DNA of 10,994 nucleotides from Bacteroidota bacterium (lineage in GTDB: Bacteria > Bacteroidota > Bacteroidia > Flavobacteriales > Schleiferiaceae), in NCBI GenBank assembly GCA_005786915.1, contig SYCM01000056.1, forward strand, positions 1-10,994. Direction: 5' to 3'. Under the pieces are notes generated by a model, which did not search any database, had not been told where the DNA came from, and worked only from the letters and a program-made list of their open reading frames with translations. This document shows, in pieces, positions 1 through 6,597 of this stretch. The number at the start of each line of letters is the position of its first letter. Position 1 is the stretch's first letter. A program made the position numbers and the translations under genes.

Positions 1-196
1 CCTTGGCGGTGTAGCGGTAGGCGTCCTCGGGGTTGGCGGCGATCTCGAGGCAGGGCTCGGCCACGCCAGGCGAGTAGGCAATGCTCAGGTCGCGCTGCGA
101 ATTTGAGGGCTTCGTCGGAACCACCTCCACCTTACCGGGGCGCAGTCCTTCGTGGTATTCCAAAATGTCGCGCTTGCGAATCGGCGTCTTTTTCAT
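1..196 (-). CDS. maeB: Malic enzyme, N-terminal part (truncated by window edge)
   Basis: Translating the minus strand from the ATG at 196 gives 65 residues that run off the left edge with no stop. The protein begins MKKTPIRKRDILEYHEG and contains RPGKVEVVPTKP, RDLSIAYSPGVAEPC and LEIAANPEDAYRYTAK. These are the conserved N-terminal blocks of NAD(P)-dependent malic enzymes, which oxidatively decarboxylate malate to pyruvate and CO2. The tyrosine in AYSPGVAEPC belongs to the malic domain active site. Bacterial MaeB-type enzymes are usually about 750 residues, with a C-terminal phosphotransacetylase-like domain; that part lies outside the window, so the MaeB subtype and the cofactor are inferred. 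The start is supported by a -7-like box ending 5 bases upstream. The gene is divergent from the membrane protein at 291. Confidence 0.9.
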   Translation of the reverse strand, partial: MKKTPIRKRDILEYHEGLRPGKVEVVPTKPSNSQRDLSIAYSPGVAEPCLEIAANPEDAYRYTAK

Positions 197-201
197 AGCT
201 G

Positions 202-209
202 CAAAGGTC
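202..209 (-). promoter_or_regulatory. Putative -7 box for the malic enzyme gene
   Basis: On the minus strand this reads GACCTTTG, followed by CAGCT and then the ATG. It matches the Bacteroidota -7 consensus TAnnTTTG except for the first base. The short distance implies transcription starting at or almost at the start codon. The same 12-base string GACCTTTGCAGC precedes era at the other end of the window. No convincing -33 TTG was seen. Confidence 0.5.
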
Positions 210-245
210 TGCCGAAATTTAACATTCGAGGTAGCTGTGCCGACT

Positions 246-253
246 TAACTTTG
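246..253 (+). promoter_or_regulatory. Putative -7 box for the membrane protein gene
   Basis: TAACTTTG is a perfect match to TAnnTTTG on the plus strand, 37 bases upstream of the GTG at 291. It sits in the 94-base divergent intergenic region shared with the malic enzyme promoter. I see no clear -33 TTG at the expected spacing, so this rests on the -7 box alone. Confidence 0.45.
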
Positions 254-290
254 GCGTAACAAGGAATCACCCATTTAATCCAACTTTAAC

Positions 291-725
291 GTGTACACCG
301 GATTACTCCACAGCCACCGCAGCCTCGCCTACCTCTTTCTCGCGGCGGCCCTCGCAACCGTCGTGCTCGCCTTGGTCAACCGCCTGCAAAACAAGCCGAC
401 GAGCAAGGCCCTCAACGGATTGACCCTGGCTACGTTGATTACGGGCCACCTTCAACTGCTCTTGGGCCTCGGGCTCTACTTTGTCGGCCCTTGGTTCGGA
501 TTGCTCACCGAAAACGCCGCCGAAGTGATGCGGAACGCCGACCTGCGCCTGTTCGCGGTGGAGCACCTCAGCGTGAACCTGATTGGCATCGCCCTGGTCA
601 CGGTGGGGCGTTCGCGCTTTAAAAAACTGGACGTCGACCGCCGCAAGCAGCAGGCGGTAATCGCCTACGTGGGCCTCGGACTCCTGCTCATCGCGAGCCG
701 CGTTCCCTGGGAGCGCTTGTTCTAA
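291..725 (+). CDS. Small four-helix membrane protein, cytochrome b-like, function unknown
   Basis: This 144-residue protein has four hydrophobic segments at about residues 11-29, 43-66, 88-106 and 121-138. Short polar loops and a basic stretch (RSRFKKLDVDRRKQ) precede the last helix. Histidines lie in or at the edge of helices (H7, H9, H53 in TGHLQLLLGLGLY, H92 in VEHLSVNL). I recall similar short Bacteroidota inner-membrane proteins beginning MYTGLLHxH that are loosely annotated as 'cytochrome B'. Haem binding is plausible from the histidines but not shown. The start is GTG at 291; the conserved MYTGLLH opening supports it and no in-frame ATG lies nearby. The stop codon at 723-725 forms part of the hflX promoter box, so this gene abuts hflX, but hflX probably has its own transcription start. 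Confidence 0.75.
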   Translation: MYTGLLHSHRSLAYLFLAAALATVVLALVNRLQNKPTSKALNGLTLATLITGHLQLLLGLGLYFVGPWFGLLTENAAEVMRNADLRLFAVEHLSVNLIGIALVTVGRSRFKKLDVDRRKQQAVIAYVGLGLLLIASRVPWERLF

Positions 726-730
726 CTTTG
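723..730 (+). promoter_or_regulatory. Putative hflX -7 box overlapping the upstream stop codon
   Basis: TAACTTTG matches TAnnTTTG perfectly and ends 4 bases before the hflX ATG at 735. Its first three bases are the TAA stop of the membrane protein gene. With Bacteroidota promoter spacing, transcription would start within a few bases of the ATG, giving a leaderless or nearly leaderless mRNA. No clear -33 TTG was found. Confidence 0.6.
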
Positions 731-734
731 CCGC

Positions 735-1907
735 ATGATTGATCGGCGACCCCGCCAGGGGCCAGAGCGCTGCGTCCTCGTGGGCGCCGTGACCCGTTTA
801 CAGGACGAAACCAAGGCCAACGAATACCTCGACGAGCTCCGCTTTTTGGCCGAAACCGCCGGCGCCGAAACCGTCGCCGTGTTCACCCAAAAACTCGACA
901 AACCCGACCCCACGCTTTTTCTGGGTTCCGGCAAAATGGACGAAATCAAGGCCTACGTCGAGGCCGAAGAGATTGACCTCATCATCTTTGACGACGAACT
1001 GAGTCCGTCGCAGCTCAAAAACATCGAGCGCCTGTTTGAGCGCAAGGTGATGGACCGCACCAACCTCATCCTCGACATCTTTGCCGCACGGGCCCAGACC
1101 TCCTACGCCCGCACCCAAGTCGAACTCGCCCAGTACGAGTACCTGCTGCCCCGCCTGACGCGCATGTGGACCCACCTCGAGCGCCAAAAGGGCGGAATCG
1201 GCATGCGCGGCCCCGGCGAAACCCAAATCGAGACGGACCGCCGCATCATCAAGCAAAAAATTGCGCACCTCAAAGAGAAGCTGACGGTCATCGACCGCCA
1301 GATGGCCACCCAGCGGGGCAACCGCGGAGCCCTCGTGCGCATGGCCCTGATCGGCTACACCAACGTGGGCAAGTCCACCCTCATGAACGCGCTCAGCAAG
1401 AGCGAAGTCCTGGCCGAAAACAAGCTTTTTGCCACCCTCGACACGACCGTGCGCAAGGTGGTCGTGGGCAACCTTCCGTTTTTGCTGACCGACACGGTGG
1501 GCTTCATCCGCAAGCTTCCGACCCAGCTCGTCGAGTCGTTCAAATCGACCCTCGACGAGGTGCGCGAGGCCGACATCCTGCTGCACGTGGTCGACGTCGC
1601 CCACCCCAACTACGAGGACCACATGGAATCCGTGGCCAGCATCCTTCAGGAGCTCGGCTGCCAAGACACCCCGCAGATCGTAGTCTTCAACAAGATTGAC
1701 GCCTGGACGGCTCCGACCGACGACGAGGGCCGCCCCGCCGGAACCCTCGACGAGCTAAAGTCCGCCTGGGCCCGCCGCACCCACGGCCAGTGCGTGTTCA
1801 TCAGCGCCCTGCACAAAGACCAGTTCGACGCCCTGCGCGAGATGATCTACCGCAACGCGTCGACGATTCACGCGGTGCGCTTTCCGTTTGATACGTTTTT
1901 GTACTGA
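735..1907 (+). CDS. hflX: GTPase HflX
   Basis: HflX is a ribosome-associated GTPase that binds the 50S subunit and splits stalled or stress-damaged 70S ribosomes. The 390-residue product is of normal length for the family. The N-terminal HflX domain (about 1-140) includes LFLGSGKMDEI. It is followed by the signature RGPGETQIETDRR (158-170) and a helical linker. The G domain then shows G1 GYTNVGKST (207-215), the switch I region FATLDTT (232-238), G3 DTVG (253-256), G4 NKID (319-322) and G5 SAL (357-359). All nucleotide-binding motifs are intact. The ATG at 735 fits the promoter box directly upstream. The gene is followed 35 bases later by a radical SAM gene that appears to have its own promoter. 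Confidence 0.97.
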   Translation: MIDRRPRQGPERCVLVGAVTRLQDETKANEYLDELRFLAETAGAETVAVFTQKLDKPDPTLFLGSGKMDEIKAYVEAEEIDLIIFDDELSPSQLKNIERLFERKVMDRTNLILDIFAARAQTSYARTQVELAQYEYLLPRLTRMWTHLERQKGGIGMRGPGETQIETDRRIIKQKIAHLKEKLTVIDRQMATQRGNRGALVRMALIGYTNVGKSTLMNALSKSEVLAENKLFATLDTTVRKVVVGNLPFLLTDTVGFIRKLPTQLVESFKSTLDEVREADILLHVVDVAHPNYEDHMESVASILQELGCQDTPQIVVFNKIDAWTAPTDDEGRPAGTLDELKSAWARRTHGQCVFISALHKDQFDALREMIYRNASTIHAVRFPFDTFLY

Positions 1908-1930
1908 TTTCGGTGCGGAACGCTCCGCGC

Positions 1931-1938
1931 TACCTTTG
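1931..1938 (+). promoter_or_regulatory. Putative -7 box for the radical SAM gene
   Basis: TACCTTTG is a perfect TAnnTTTG match, with four bases (CCCC) between it and the ATG at 1943. About 20 bases upstream, at 1908-1912, is TTTCG, a weak version of the -33 element. The box decides the start: the longer reading frame from the GTG at 1913 would place this promoter inside the coding sequence. Confidence 0.6.
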
Positions 1939-1942
1939 CCCC

Positions 1943-3289
1943 ATGGACGCTCGCAGCCTCGACTTTGCCCCCGAACACCCGCTGTTTCGCTCGCGGCCCA
2001 TTGAGCACCCCGCTGAGGTGCCCTTTGCCCTGGTGGCCGACGCGGAGGGCCAGATCGAGGAGCATCCCTACCTGCGCTGCATGGGCCGCACCGGCAACGA
2101 CTTGGTGCCGCTCCGCCCCGAGGACTTTATTCCGCTGCCTGAGGGGTCAGAGTTCTTTGCGCTTCCGGGCCGCCGCCCGCTGGGCTGGAACCCCGGAACC
2201 CAGCGCGCCGAGCACCTCGACGGCGACGCCGTGGCCGCCTTTGTCAGCCCCGCGCACACCCAAACCTACCTGGTCGCCTACGAAAAGCAGGGGCCGGCGC
2301 CGATCCTTCCGCTCTACGCCTACACGGCCCTGGGCTGGTTCGACGGGCGCTTTTGGACCACCGCTGTGCGCGTCGACCCCGACCTGCGCCAGGACGTCAG
2401 CCAGTTTCACGCTCCGATGATTGAGGGCGCGGTGGACCGCATGAAAAAGCGCTTCCCCGACAACCGCCTGGTCGAGCACCTCGCCACGCAGTGCGCCGGG
2501 AGCTACCAGTGCCGCGCCGCCCAAAACTTCTTTCTCGAGCGCTGGGAACTGCCGATCCCCTCGTCGCCCGCCTGCAACGCCACCTGCCTGGGCTGCATTT
2601 CGCTGCAAGAAGACGAAGACGTGCACAGCGCGCACTTCAGGCTGAAGTTCATTCCCGACCCCCAGGAGATTGCCGACATCGCCCTGCACCACCTCGAGCA
2701 GGCGCCCTACCCCGTCATGTCGTTTGGCCAGGGCTGCGAGGGCGAGCCCCTCTTGGTCGCCGACACCTTGGCCGAGGCGATTCGCCGCGTGCGTGCCGTG
2801 ACCGACCGCGGAATTTTTAACATCAACACCAACGGGTCGCGCCCCGACGACGTCGCCAAGCTCTGCGAGGCCGGGCTGCGCAGCATCCGCGTGAGCATGA
2901 ATTCCGCCCAAAAAGATTGGTACACGGGCTACTACCTGCCGCGGAACTACGAATTCGAAGCCCTCGCCGAGAGCCTGCGCACCGTTCGCCAGCACGGCGG
3001 ATGGGCCAGCATCAACTACTTTGTGTTTCCGGGCTGCACCGACACGCCCGCCGAGTGGGACGCCCTGCAGCGCCTGATCGAGACGACCGACCTGAGCATG
3101 ATTCAGTGGCGCAACTTCAACATCGACCCCGACTGGTACTTTAAGAAGCTGCGCAAGCAGCCCGACGGAAACCCCTTTGGCGTCCTTGAGCTGATGCACC
3201 GGGTGCGCGAGCAGTACCCGCACATCGCCTACGGCTACTTTAATCCGGCGGCCGAAACCCAAGCGTACTACAACGCCAAGCGCGCATGA
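1943..3289 (+). CDS. Uncharacterised radical SAM protein
   Basis: This 448-residue protein has two parts. Residues 1 to about 205 form an N-terminal region I do not recognise, rich in Pro, aromatic and acidic residues. Residues about 206-430 form a radical SAM domain with the canonical CX3CX2C iron-sulfur motif (C211, C215, C218 in CNATCLGC), the SAM-binding GGE-type stretch GQGCEGEP (262-269) and the strand FNINTNGS (292-299). The family generates a 5'-deoxyadenosyl radical from S-adenosylmethionine; the substrate here is unknown. Two extra cysteines (C184, C190) precede the cluster motif and could be metal ligands, but this is speculative. There is no obvious SPASM or B12 domain. The downstream methyltransferase overlaps by ATGA, which suggests coupled translation and perhaps a shared pathway. 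The start at 1943 was chosen over the GTG at 1913 because of the promoter box. Confidence 0.88.
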   Translation: MDARSLDFAPEHPLFRSRPIEHPAEVPFALVADAEGQIEEHPYLRCMGRTGNDLVPLRPEDFIPLPEGSEFFALPGRRPLGWNPGTQRAEHLDGDAVAAFVSPAHTQTYLVAYEKQGPAPILPLYAYTALGWFDGRFWTTAVRVDPDLRQDVSQFHAPMIEGAVDRMKKRFPDNRLVEHLATQCAGSYQCRAAQNFFLERWELPIPSSPACNATCLGCISLQEDEDVHSAHFRLKFIPDPQEIADIALHHLEQAPYPVMSFGQGCEGEPLLVADTLAEAIRRVRAVTDRGIFNINTNGSRPDDVAKLCEAGLRSIRVSMNSAQKDWYTGYYLPRNYEFEALAESLRTVRQHGGWASINYFVFPGCTDTPAEWDALQRLIETTDLSMIQWRNFNIDPDWYFKKLRKQPDGNPFGVLELMHRVREQYPHIAYGYFNPAAETQAYYNAKRA

Positions 3290-4167
3290 GCCTTCGCATC
3301 GACGTGGCCGTAGCGCCCTGGACCGACTACGAGCTGCTCGACAGCGGCAACTTTGCCAAGCTCGAGCGCTTTGGCCGCCAAGTACTCTGGCGCCCCGAGC
3401 CCCAAGCGGTGTGGACTCCGTCGCTGGCGCCCGCCGAGTGGTCCAAGCTGGCCGACGCGCACTTTAGCCGATCCAAGCAAAACCCCGAGTCGGGCGACTG
3501 GGCCCTCAAGCCCGGAACCCCGAGCCAGTGGCCCCTCACCTACGACCTGCGCGGTCGCCAGCTCACGCTGGGCCTGGAGCGCACCGCGTTCAAGCACTTG
3601 GGCGCCTTCCCCGAGCAGGCCAGCAACTGGGAATGGATTGTTGACCAAGTCGCAGTCACCGGGCCCGACACCAAGGTCCTCAACCTCTTTGCCTACACGG
3701 GCGGAGCCAGTCTGGCCGCCCGATCCGCCGGAGCCGACACGACGCACGTCGATTCGGTTCGCAAGGTGGTCGATTGGGGGCGCCGCAACATGGAAGCGAG
3801 CGGACTCGACGGCATCCGCTGGGTGGTCGAAGACGCCGCAACCTTCGTGCGCCGCGAAGTCAAGCGGGGCAAAACCTACCACGGAATCTTGCTGGACCCG
3901 CCCGCCTACGGCCGCGGACCCGCCGGCGAAAAGTGGGTGCTCGAAGAGCAAATCGACGACCTGCTGCGCGACTGTGCGGCCTTGCTGGCTCCGGGCGGAT
4001 TCCTCGCCCTCAACCTCTACTCGATGGGCCTCAGCGCCGTGGTCGCCCACACGCTGATCAACCAGCACTTCAAGCGCCCGCCCGAGCTGCTCGAGCTCGC
4101 CGTCGCCGACCCCCACGGCAAAATCCTGCCCTTGGGCACCGTCGCCCGCTTGGGAGCCAATCCGTAA
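3286..4167 (+). CDS. Class I SAM-dependent methyltransferase (RlmI/RlmK-like fold)
   Basis: This 293-residue protein has a Rossmann-fold methyltransferase domain in its second half. Motif I is LNLFAYTGGAS (132-142), the acidic ribose-binding residue is D156 in HVDSVRK, and the motif IV-like catalytic loop is DPPAYGRG (204-211). The FAYTGGAS and DPPAYGRG blocks resemble the RNA methyltransferase group around RlmI and the RlmK half of RlmL. RNA is therefore a plausible substrate, but none can be assigned from sequence alone. The N-terminal part (1 to about 110) does not look like a complete PUA domain. The ATG at 3286 overlaps the radical SAM stop codon (ATGA), so translation is probably coupled. 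No separate promoter was seen. It converges on the lipoprotein gene at 4262. Confidence 0.88.
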   Translation: MSLRIDVAVAPWTDYELLDSGNFAKLERFGRQVLWRPEPQAVWTPSLAPAEWSKLADAHFSRSKQNPESGDWALKPGTPSQWPLTYDLRGRQLTLGLERTAFKHLGAFPEQASNWEWIVDQVAVTGPDTKVLNLFAYTGGASLAARSAGADTTHVDSVRKVVDWGRRNMEASGLDGIRWVVEDAATFVRREVKRGKTYHGILLDPPAYGRGPAGEKWVLEEQIDDLLRDCAALLAPGGFLALNLYSMGLSAVVAHTLINQHFKRPPELLELAVADPHGKILPLGTVARLGANP

Positions 4168-4219
4168 ACTCTTTAGGGTCGGTCACGTGGCCATTGAAGG
4201 TCCGTGCAATAATAAGCGA

Positions 4220-4258
4220 AGCTTGGTGCGAAGACCGTAGCAGGTCGAGCACCAAGCT
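4220..4258 (-). terminator. Hairpin between convergent units, probable terminator for the gcdH-lipoprotein unit
   Basis: A perfect 10-bp inverted repeat (AGCTTGGTGC at 4220-4229 and GCACCAAGCT at 4249-4258) encloses a second 4-bp stem (GACC 4233-4236, GGTC 4243-4246) with a 6-base loop. On the minus strand it starts 3 bases after the lipoprotein stop codon and is followed by TTCGCTTATTATT, a modestly T-rich tail. On the plus strand no T tract follows. It therefore best fits a minus-strand terminator, and may also act as an mRNA-end stabiliser for the methyltransferase transcript. Confidence 0.65.
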
Positions 4259-4261
4259 GAG

Positions 4262-4522
4262 CTACTGGCAGGTCCAAGTCGTAACCTGCGTCGCAGTAAC
4301 TCCGCCCAAATCGATGGTCTGGGTGAAGGGGCCGGCGAGGACGGAGTCGACTTCGGTTCCGCACAACTCGAGCGGGCCGATGGGCACCGTGACCGGGGCC
4401 TCGCCCGTTACCGTGGTAACCTGTGAAGCTTCGCACTCCAGGCAGGTGTTTTCGGGCTCACAGGCCACCAAAAGGGCCGTTGAAGCCACGGCGAGGGCGC
4501 TAAAACGCAGAAATTTATTCAT
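4262..4522 (-). CDS. Small cysteine-rich lipoprotein
   Basis: This 86-residue protein starts MNKFLR and has a hydrophobic signal segment (about 5-19) ending in the lipobox LVAC. C21 is the predicted lipidated residue after signal peptidase II cleavage. The mature part is only about 66 residues and carries four further cysteines: a CX2C pair (C27, C30), C54 in LELCGTE and C85 next to the C-terminus. The spacing suggests two disulfides or a metal site. The first mature residues are Glu and Pro, so export to the outer membrane is plausible but not demonstrable. The function is unknown. It begins 3 bases after the glutaryl-CoA dehydrogenase stop, so the two are probably co-transcribed, and a hairpin lies just downstream. 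An overlapping frame at 4173-4436 lacks such features. Confidence 0.8.
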   Translation of the reverse strand: MNKFLRFSALAVASTALLVACEPENTCLECEASQVTTVTGEAPVTVPIGPLELCGTEVDSVLAGPFTQTIDLGGVTATQVTTWTCQ

Positions 4523-4525
4523 GAC

Positions 4526-5710
4526 TTAGGCTTTAAAGGCATTGAGGCCGGTTACGTCCATGCCGGTGATGAGAAGGTGAATGTCGTGCGTGCCCTCGTA
4601 GGTGACGACCGACTCGAGGTTCATCATGTGGCGCATGATGGGGAAGTCGCCGGTAATTCCCATTCCGCCGAGCATCTGGCGCGCTTCGCGGGCGATGTCC
4701 AAGGCCATGGCGACGTTGTTGCGCTTGGCCATCGAAATCTGGGCAGTCGTGGCGCGGCCCTCGTTCTTGAGCTGACCGAGGCGCAGGGTCAAGAGCTGGG
4801 CTTTGGTGATCTCGGTGATCATTTCGGCCAACTTCTTTTGCTGCAACTGAAAGCCTCCGATGGGGCGGTCAAACTGAATGCGCTCCTTGCTGTAGCGCAG
4901 GGCGGTGTCGTAGCAGTCCATGGCGGCACCGAGCGCGCCCCAGGCGAGTCCGTAGCGAGCTGAGTCCAGGCAGCCCAACGGAGCCCCTAGGCCCGACTTG
5001 TTGGGCAGCAGGTTTTCTTTGGGGACCTTGACGTTGTCGAACACGAGCTCTCCGGTGGCTGAGGCGCGCAGCGACCACTTGTTGTGCGTCTCGGGGGTCG
5101 TGAACCCGGCCATTCCGCGCTCGACGATGAGGCCGTGAATGCGGCCTGACTCGTCTTTGGCCCACACGACGGCCACGTCGCAGAACGGAGCGTTGGAAAT
5201 CCACATCTTGGCTCCGTTGAGCAGGTAGTGGTCGCCCATGTCCTTGAAGTTGGTGACCATTCCGCCGGGGTTCGAGCCAAAATTGGGCTCCGTCAGGCCA
5301 AAGCTGCCCAGCCACTCGCCGCTGGCGAGCGTTGGGAGGTACTTGCGGCGCTGTTCCTCGTTGCCGTAGGCATAAATCGGGTACATCACCAGCGAACTCT
5401 GCACCGAGCAGGTCGAGCGAATTCCGCTGTCGCCGCGCTCGATTTCCATCATCATCAGTCCGTACGAAATCTGGTCAAGACCTGCTCCGCCGTACTCGGC
5501 CGGAATGTAGGGTCCGAACGCACCCACCTCGGCGAGGCCCTTCACCAGGTGCTTGGGGAACTCGGCGCGCTGCGCGTAGTCCTCGATGACCGGCGTCACG
5601 TCGCGCTTCACCCAGTCGCGGGTGGCCTCGCGGACCATCTTGTGCTCCTCGGTAAGGAGCTCATCCATCAGGTAGTAGTCGGGGTGTTCGTACAAATCCG
5701 CACGCATCAT
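4526..5710 (-). CDS. gcdH: Glutaryl-CoA dehydrogenase
   Basis: This FAD enzyme oxidatively decarboxylates glutaryl-CoA to crotonyl-CoA in lysine and tryptophan degradation, passing electrons to electron-transfer flavoprotein. The 394-residue product has the family's usual length. Diagnostic blocks are IRSTCSVQSS (about 97-106, with the substrate-binding Arg at about 98), GLTEPNFGSNPGGM in the FAD/substrate region, WSLRASATGE, MAKRNN and TYEGTHDIH. Glu372 in the last block corresponds to the catalytic base (human E370). These match glutaryl-CoA dehydrogenase rather than short-chain acyl-CoA dehydrogenases. The start is one of two adjacent ATGs (5710 or 5707); an upstream in-frame TTG at 5749 would put a -7-like box inside the gene. 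It forms a unit with the lipoprotein gene 3 bases downstream. Confidence 0.94.
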   Translation of the reverse strand: MMRADLYEHPDYYLMDELLTEEHKMVREATRDWVKRDVTPVIEDYAQRAEFPKHLVKGLAEVGAFGPYIPAEYGGAGLDQISYGLMMMEIERGDSGIRSTCSVQSSLVMYPIYAYGNEEQRRKYLPTLASGEWLGSFGLTEPNFGSNPGGMVTNFKDMGDHYLLNGAKMWISNAPFCDVAVVWAKDESGRIHGLIVERGMAGFTTPETHNKWSLRASATGELVFDNVKVPKENLLPNKSGLGAPLGCLDSARYGLAWGALGAAMDCYDTALRYSKERIQFDRPIGGFQLQQKKLAEMITEITKAQLLTLRLGQLKNEGRATTAQISMAKRNNVAMALDIAREARQMLGGMGITGDFPIMRHMMNLESVVTYEGTHDIHLLITGMDVTGLNAFKA

Positions 5711-5733
5711 CAAGGGGTTTTTGAAGTAGGGCG

Positions 5734-5741
5734 CTAAGGTA
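5734..5741 (-). promoter_or_regulatory. Weak -7 box for gcdH
   Basis: The minus strand reads TACCTTAG, one mismatch from TAnnTTTG, and ends 23 bases before the first ATG of gcdH. A second weaker candidate, AATCTTTG, lies about 30 bases further upstream. No good -33 partner is evident for either. Confidence 0.35.
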
Positions 5742-5797
5742 CAAAGCAAGTTCGACCGCGCTGTTTAAGGTCAAAGATTGCCTGCGGAATGGAGGTA

Positions 5798-6148
5798 TTA
5801 TCCCTTCAGCTTCGCATTATTCGCATGCCGGTCCTTGTCGCGCGCGCCTTTGGCCGCCATGCGTCGGTCAAAAGCGGCCTGCAGGTCAGTGCCCGTCTGG
5901 TTGGCCAGGCACAGCGTCACAAACAGCACGTCGGCCAGCTCTTCGCCGAGGTCTTTGTTCTTGTCGGACTCCTTTTCAGACTGCTCTCCGTAGCGCCGGG
6001 CAATGATGCGGGCTACCTCGCCCACCTCTTCGCTGAGCTGGGCCATGTTGGTGAGCTCGTTAAAGTAGCGCACGCCAAAATCGGCAATCCACTGATCCAC
6101 TTCGGCTTGCAGGGCCCCCACGGGCTTTTGGTCGTCAAACGTCATCAT
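5798..6148 (-). CDS. MazG-like nucleotide pyrophosphohydrolase
   Basis: This 116-residue all-alpha protein belongs to the MazG/dUTPase superfamily, which hydrolyses nucleoside triphosphates to monophosphate and pyrophosphate and is thought to clear aberrant nucleotides. Metal-binding motifs are visible: SEEVGEV (E40, E41 and E44, the EExxE motif) and GEELADVLF (E70 and D73, the ExxD motif). The length fits the single-domain small MazG group (iMazG/YpjD-type) rather than the two-domain E. coli MazG. The nucleotide preference cannot be read from sequence. The C-terminus is rich in basic residues. Two ATGs in a row (6148, 6145) can serve as the start; the first gives an ATGA overlap with dtd. 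It is the last gene of the rsgA-dtd operon, and this order recurs in Bacteroidota from memory. Confidence 0.88.
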   Translation of the reverse strand: MMTFDDQKPVGALQAEVDQWIADFGVRYFNELTNMAQLSEEVGEVARIIARRYGEQSEKESDKNKDLGEELADVLFVTLCLANQTGTDLQAAFDRRMAAKGARDKDRHANNAKLKG

Positions 6149-6597
6149 TCTTTGTTTTTGGAGTCCATCGTAATCGTCACTGGCCCGTCGTTAACCAGCG
6201 CCACCTTCATGTCGGCGCCAAACACGCCCGACTTCACCGGCAAATTGGCCTCGTTCCAGAGTACGTCCAGAAAGTCTTCGTACAGCGGAACCGACACGCG
6301 CGGATGCGCCGCCTTGAAGTAGCTCGGGCGGTTGCCCTTCTTGGTCGAAGCGTGCAGCGTGAACTGGCTCACCACGAGCAGCTCGCCGCCCGCTTCGATC
6401 ACCGAGCGGTTCATGACGCCCTCGGCGTCTGGAAACAAGCGCATCTTGCTGATTTTCTGGGCGACCCAAAGGTTGTCTTCGGGGGTGTCGGCCTCCTCCC
6501 AGCCGGCCAGCACGAGCAGCCCGGGGCCGATGCGGCTGTGGAGCTTGCCGTCAATCGTGACGCTCGCCTCGAGCACGCGCTGCACCACCACCCTCAT
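6145..6597 (-). CDS. dtd: D-aminoacyl-tRNA deacylase
   Basis: DTD hydrolyses D-amino acids (and glycine mischarged on tRNA-Ala) from tRNA, using a mainly RNA-based mechanism at the dimer interface. The product has 150 residues, the typical length. It begins MRVVVQRVLEASVTIDGK, the family opening. It carries the active-site block SQFTLHA (77-83, with the conserved Thr at 80), the KKGNRPS stretch (86-92) and the C-terminal cross-subunit motif NDGPVT (136-141). The Gly-cisPro dipeptide characteristic of DTD is the GP within that motif. The start at 6597 overlaps the rsgA stop by ATGA, and its own stop overlaps the next gene by ATGA. A longer in-frame extension up to 6774 runs inside rsgA and is not needed. 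Confidence 0.96.
   Translation of the reverse strand: MRVVVQRVLEASVTIDGKLHSRIGPGLLVLAGWEEADTPEDNLWVAQKISKMRLFPDAEGVMNRSVIEAGGELLVVSQFTLHASTKKGNRPSYFKAAHPRVSVPLYEDFLDVLWNEANLPVKSGVFGADMKVALVNDGPVTITMDSKNKE

Noticed and set aside
798..1664. Long minus-strand reading frame of 288 codons opposite hflX
   Set aside because: It is antisense to a clear, motif-complete gene. The protein is Val/Gly/His-rich and shows no family features, as expected from GC-rich codon bias.
1915..1928. Small hairpin GCGGA-ACGC-TCCGC after hflX as a terminator
   Set aside because: The stem is only 5 bp and no T tract follows. It sits in the spacer just before the next gene's -7 box and could easily be chance in GC-rich DNA.
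2147..3262. Minus-strand reading frame of 371 codons opposite the radical SAM gene
   Set aside because: Mirror of a gene with an intact cluster motif; composition is a GC artefact and no domain is visible.
5253..5285. Asn instead of Asp in the GLTEPNFGSNPGGM block of glutaryl-CoA dehydrogenase as an active-site defect
   Set aside because: From memory Bacteroidota members commonly read GSNPGG here, and the catalytic Glu and substrate-binding Arg are present.
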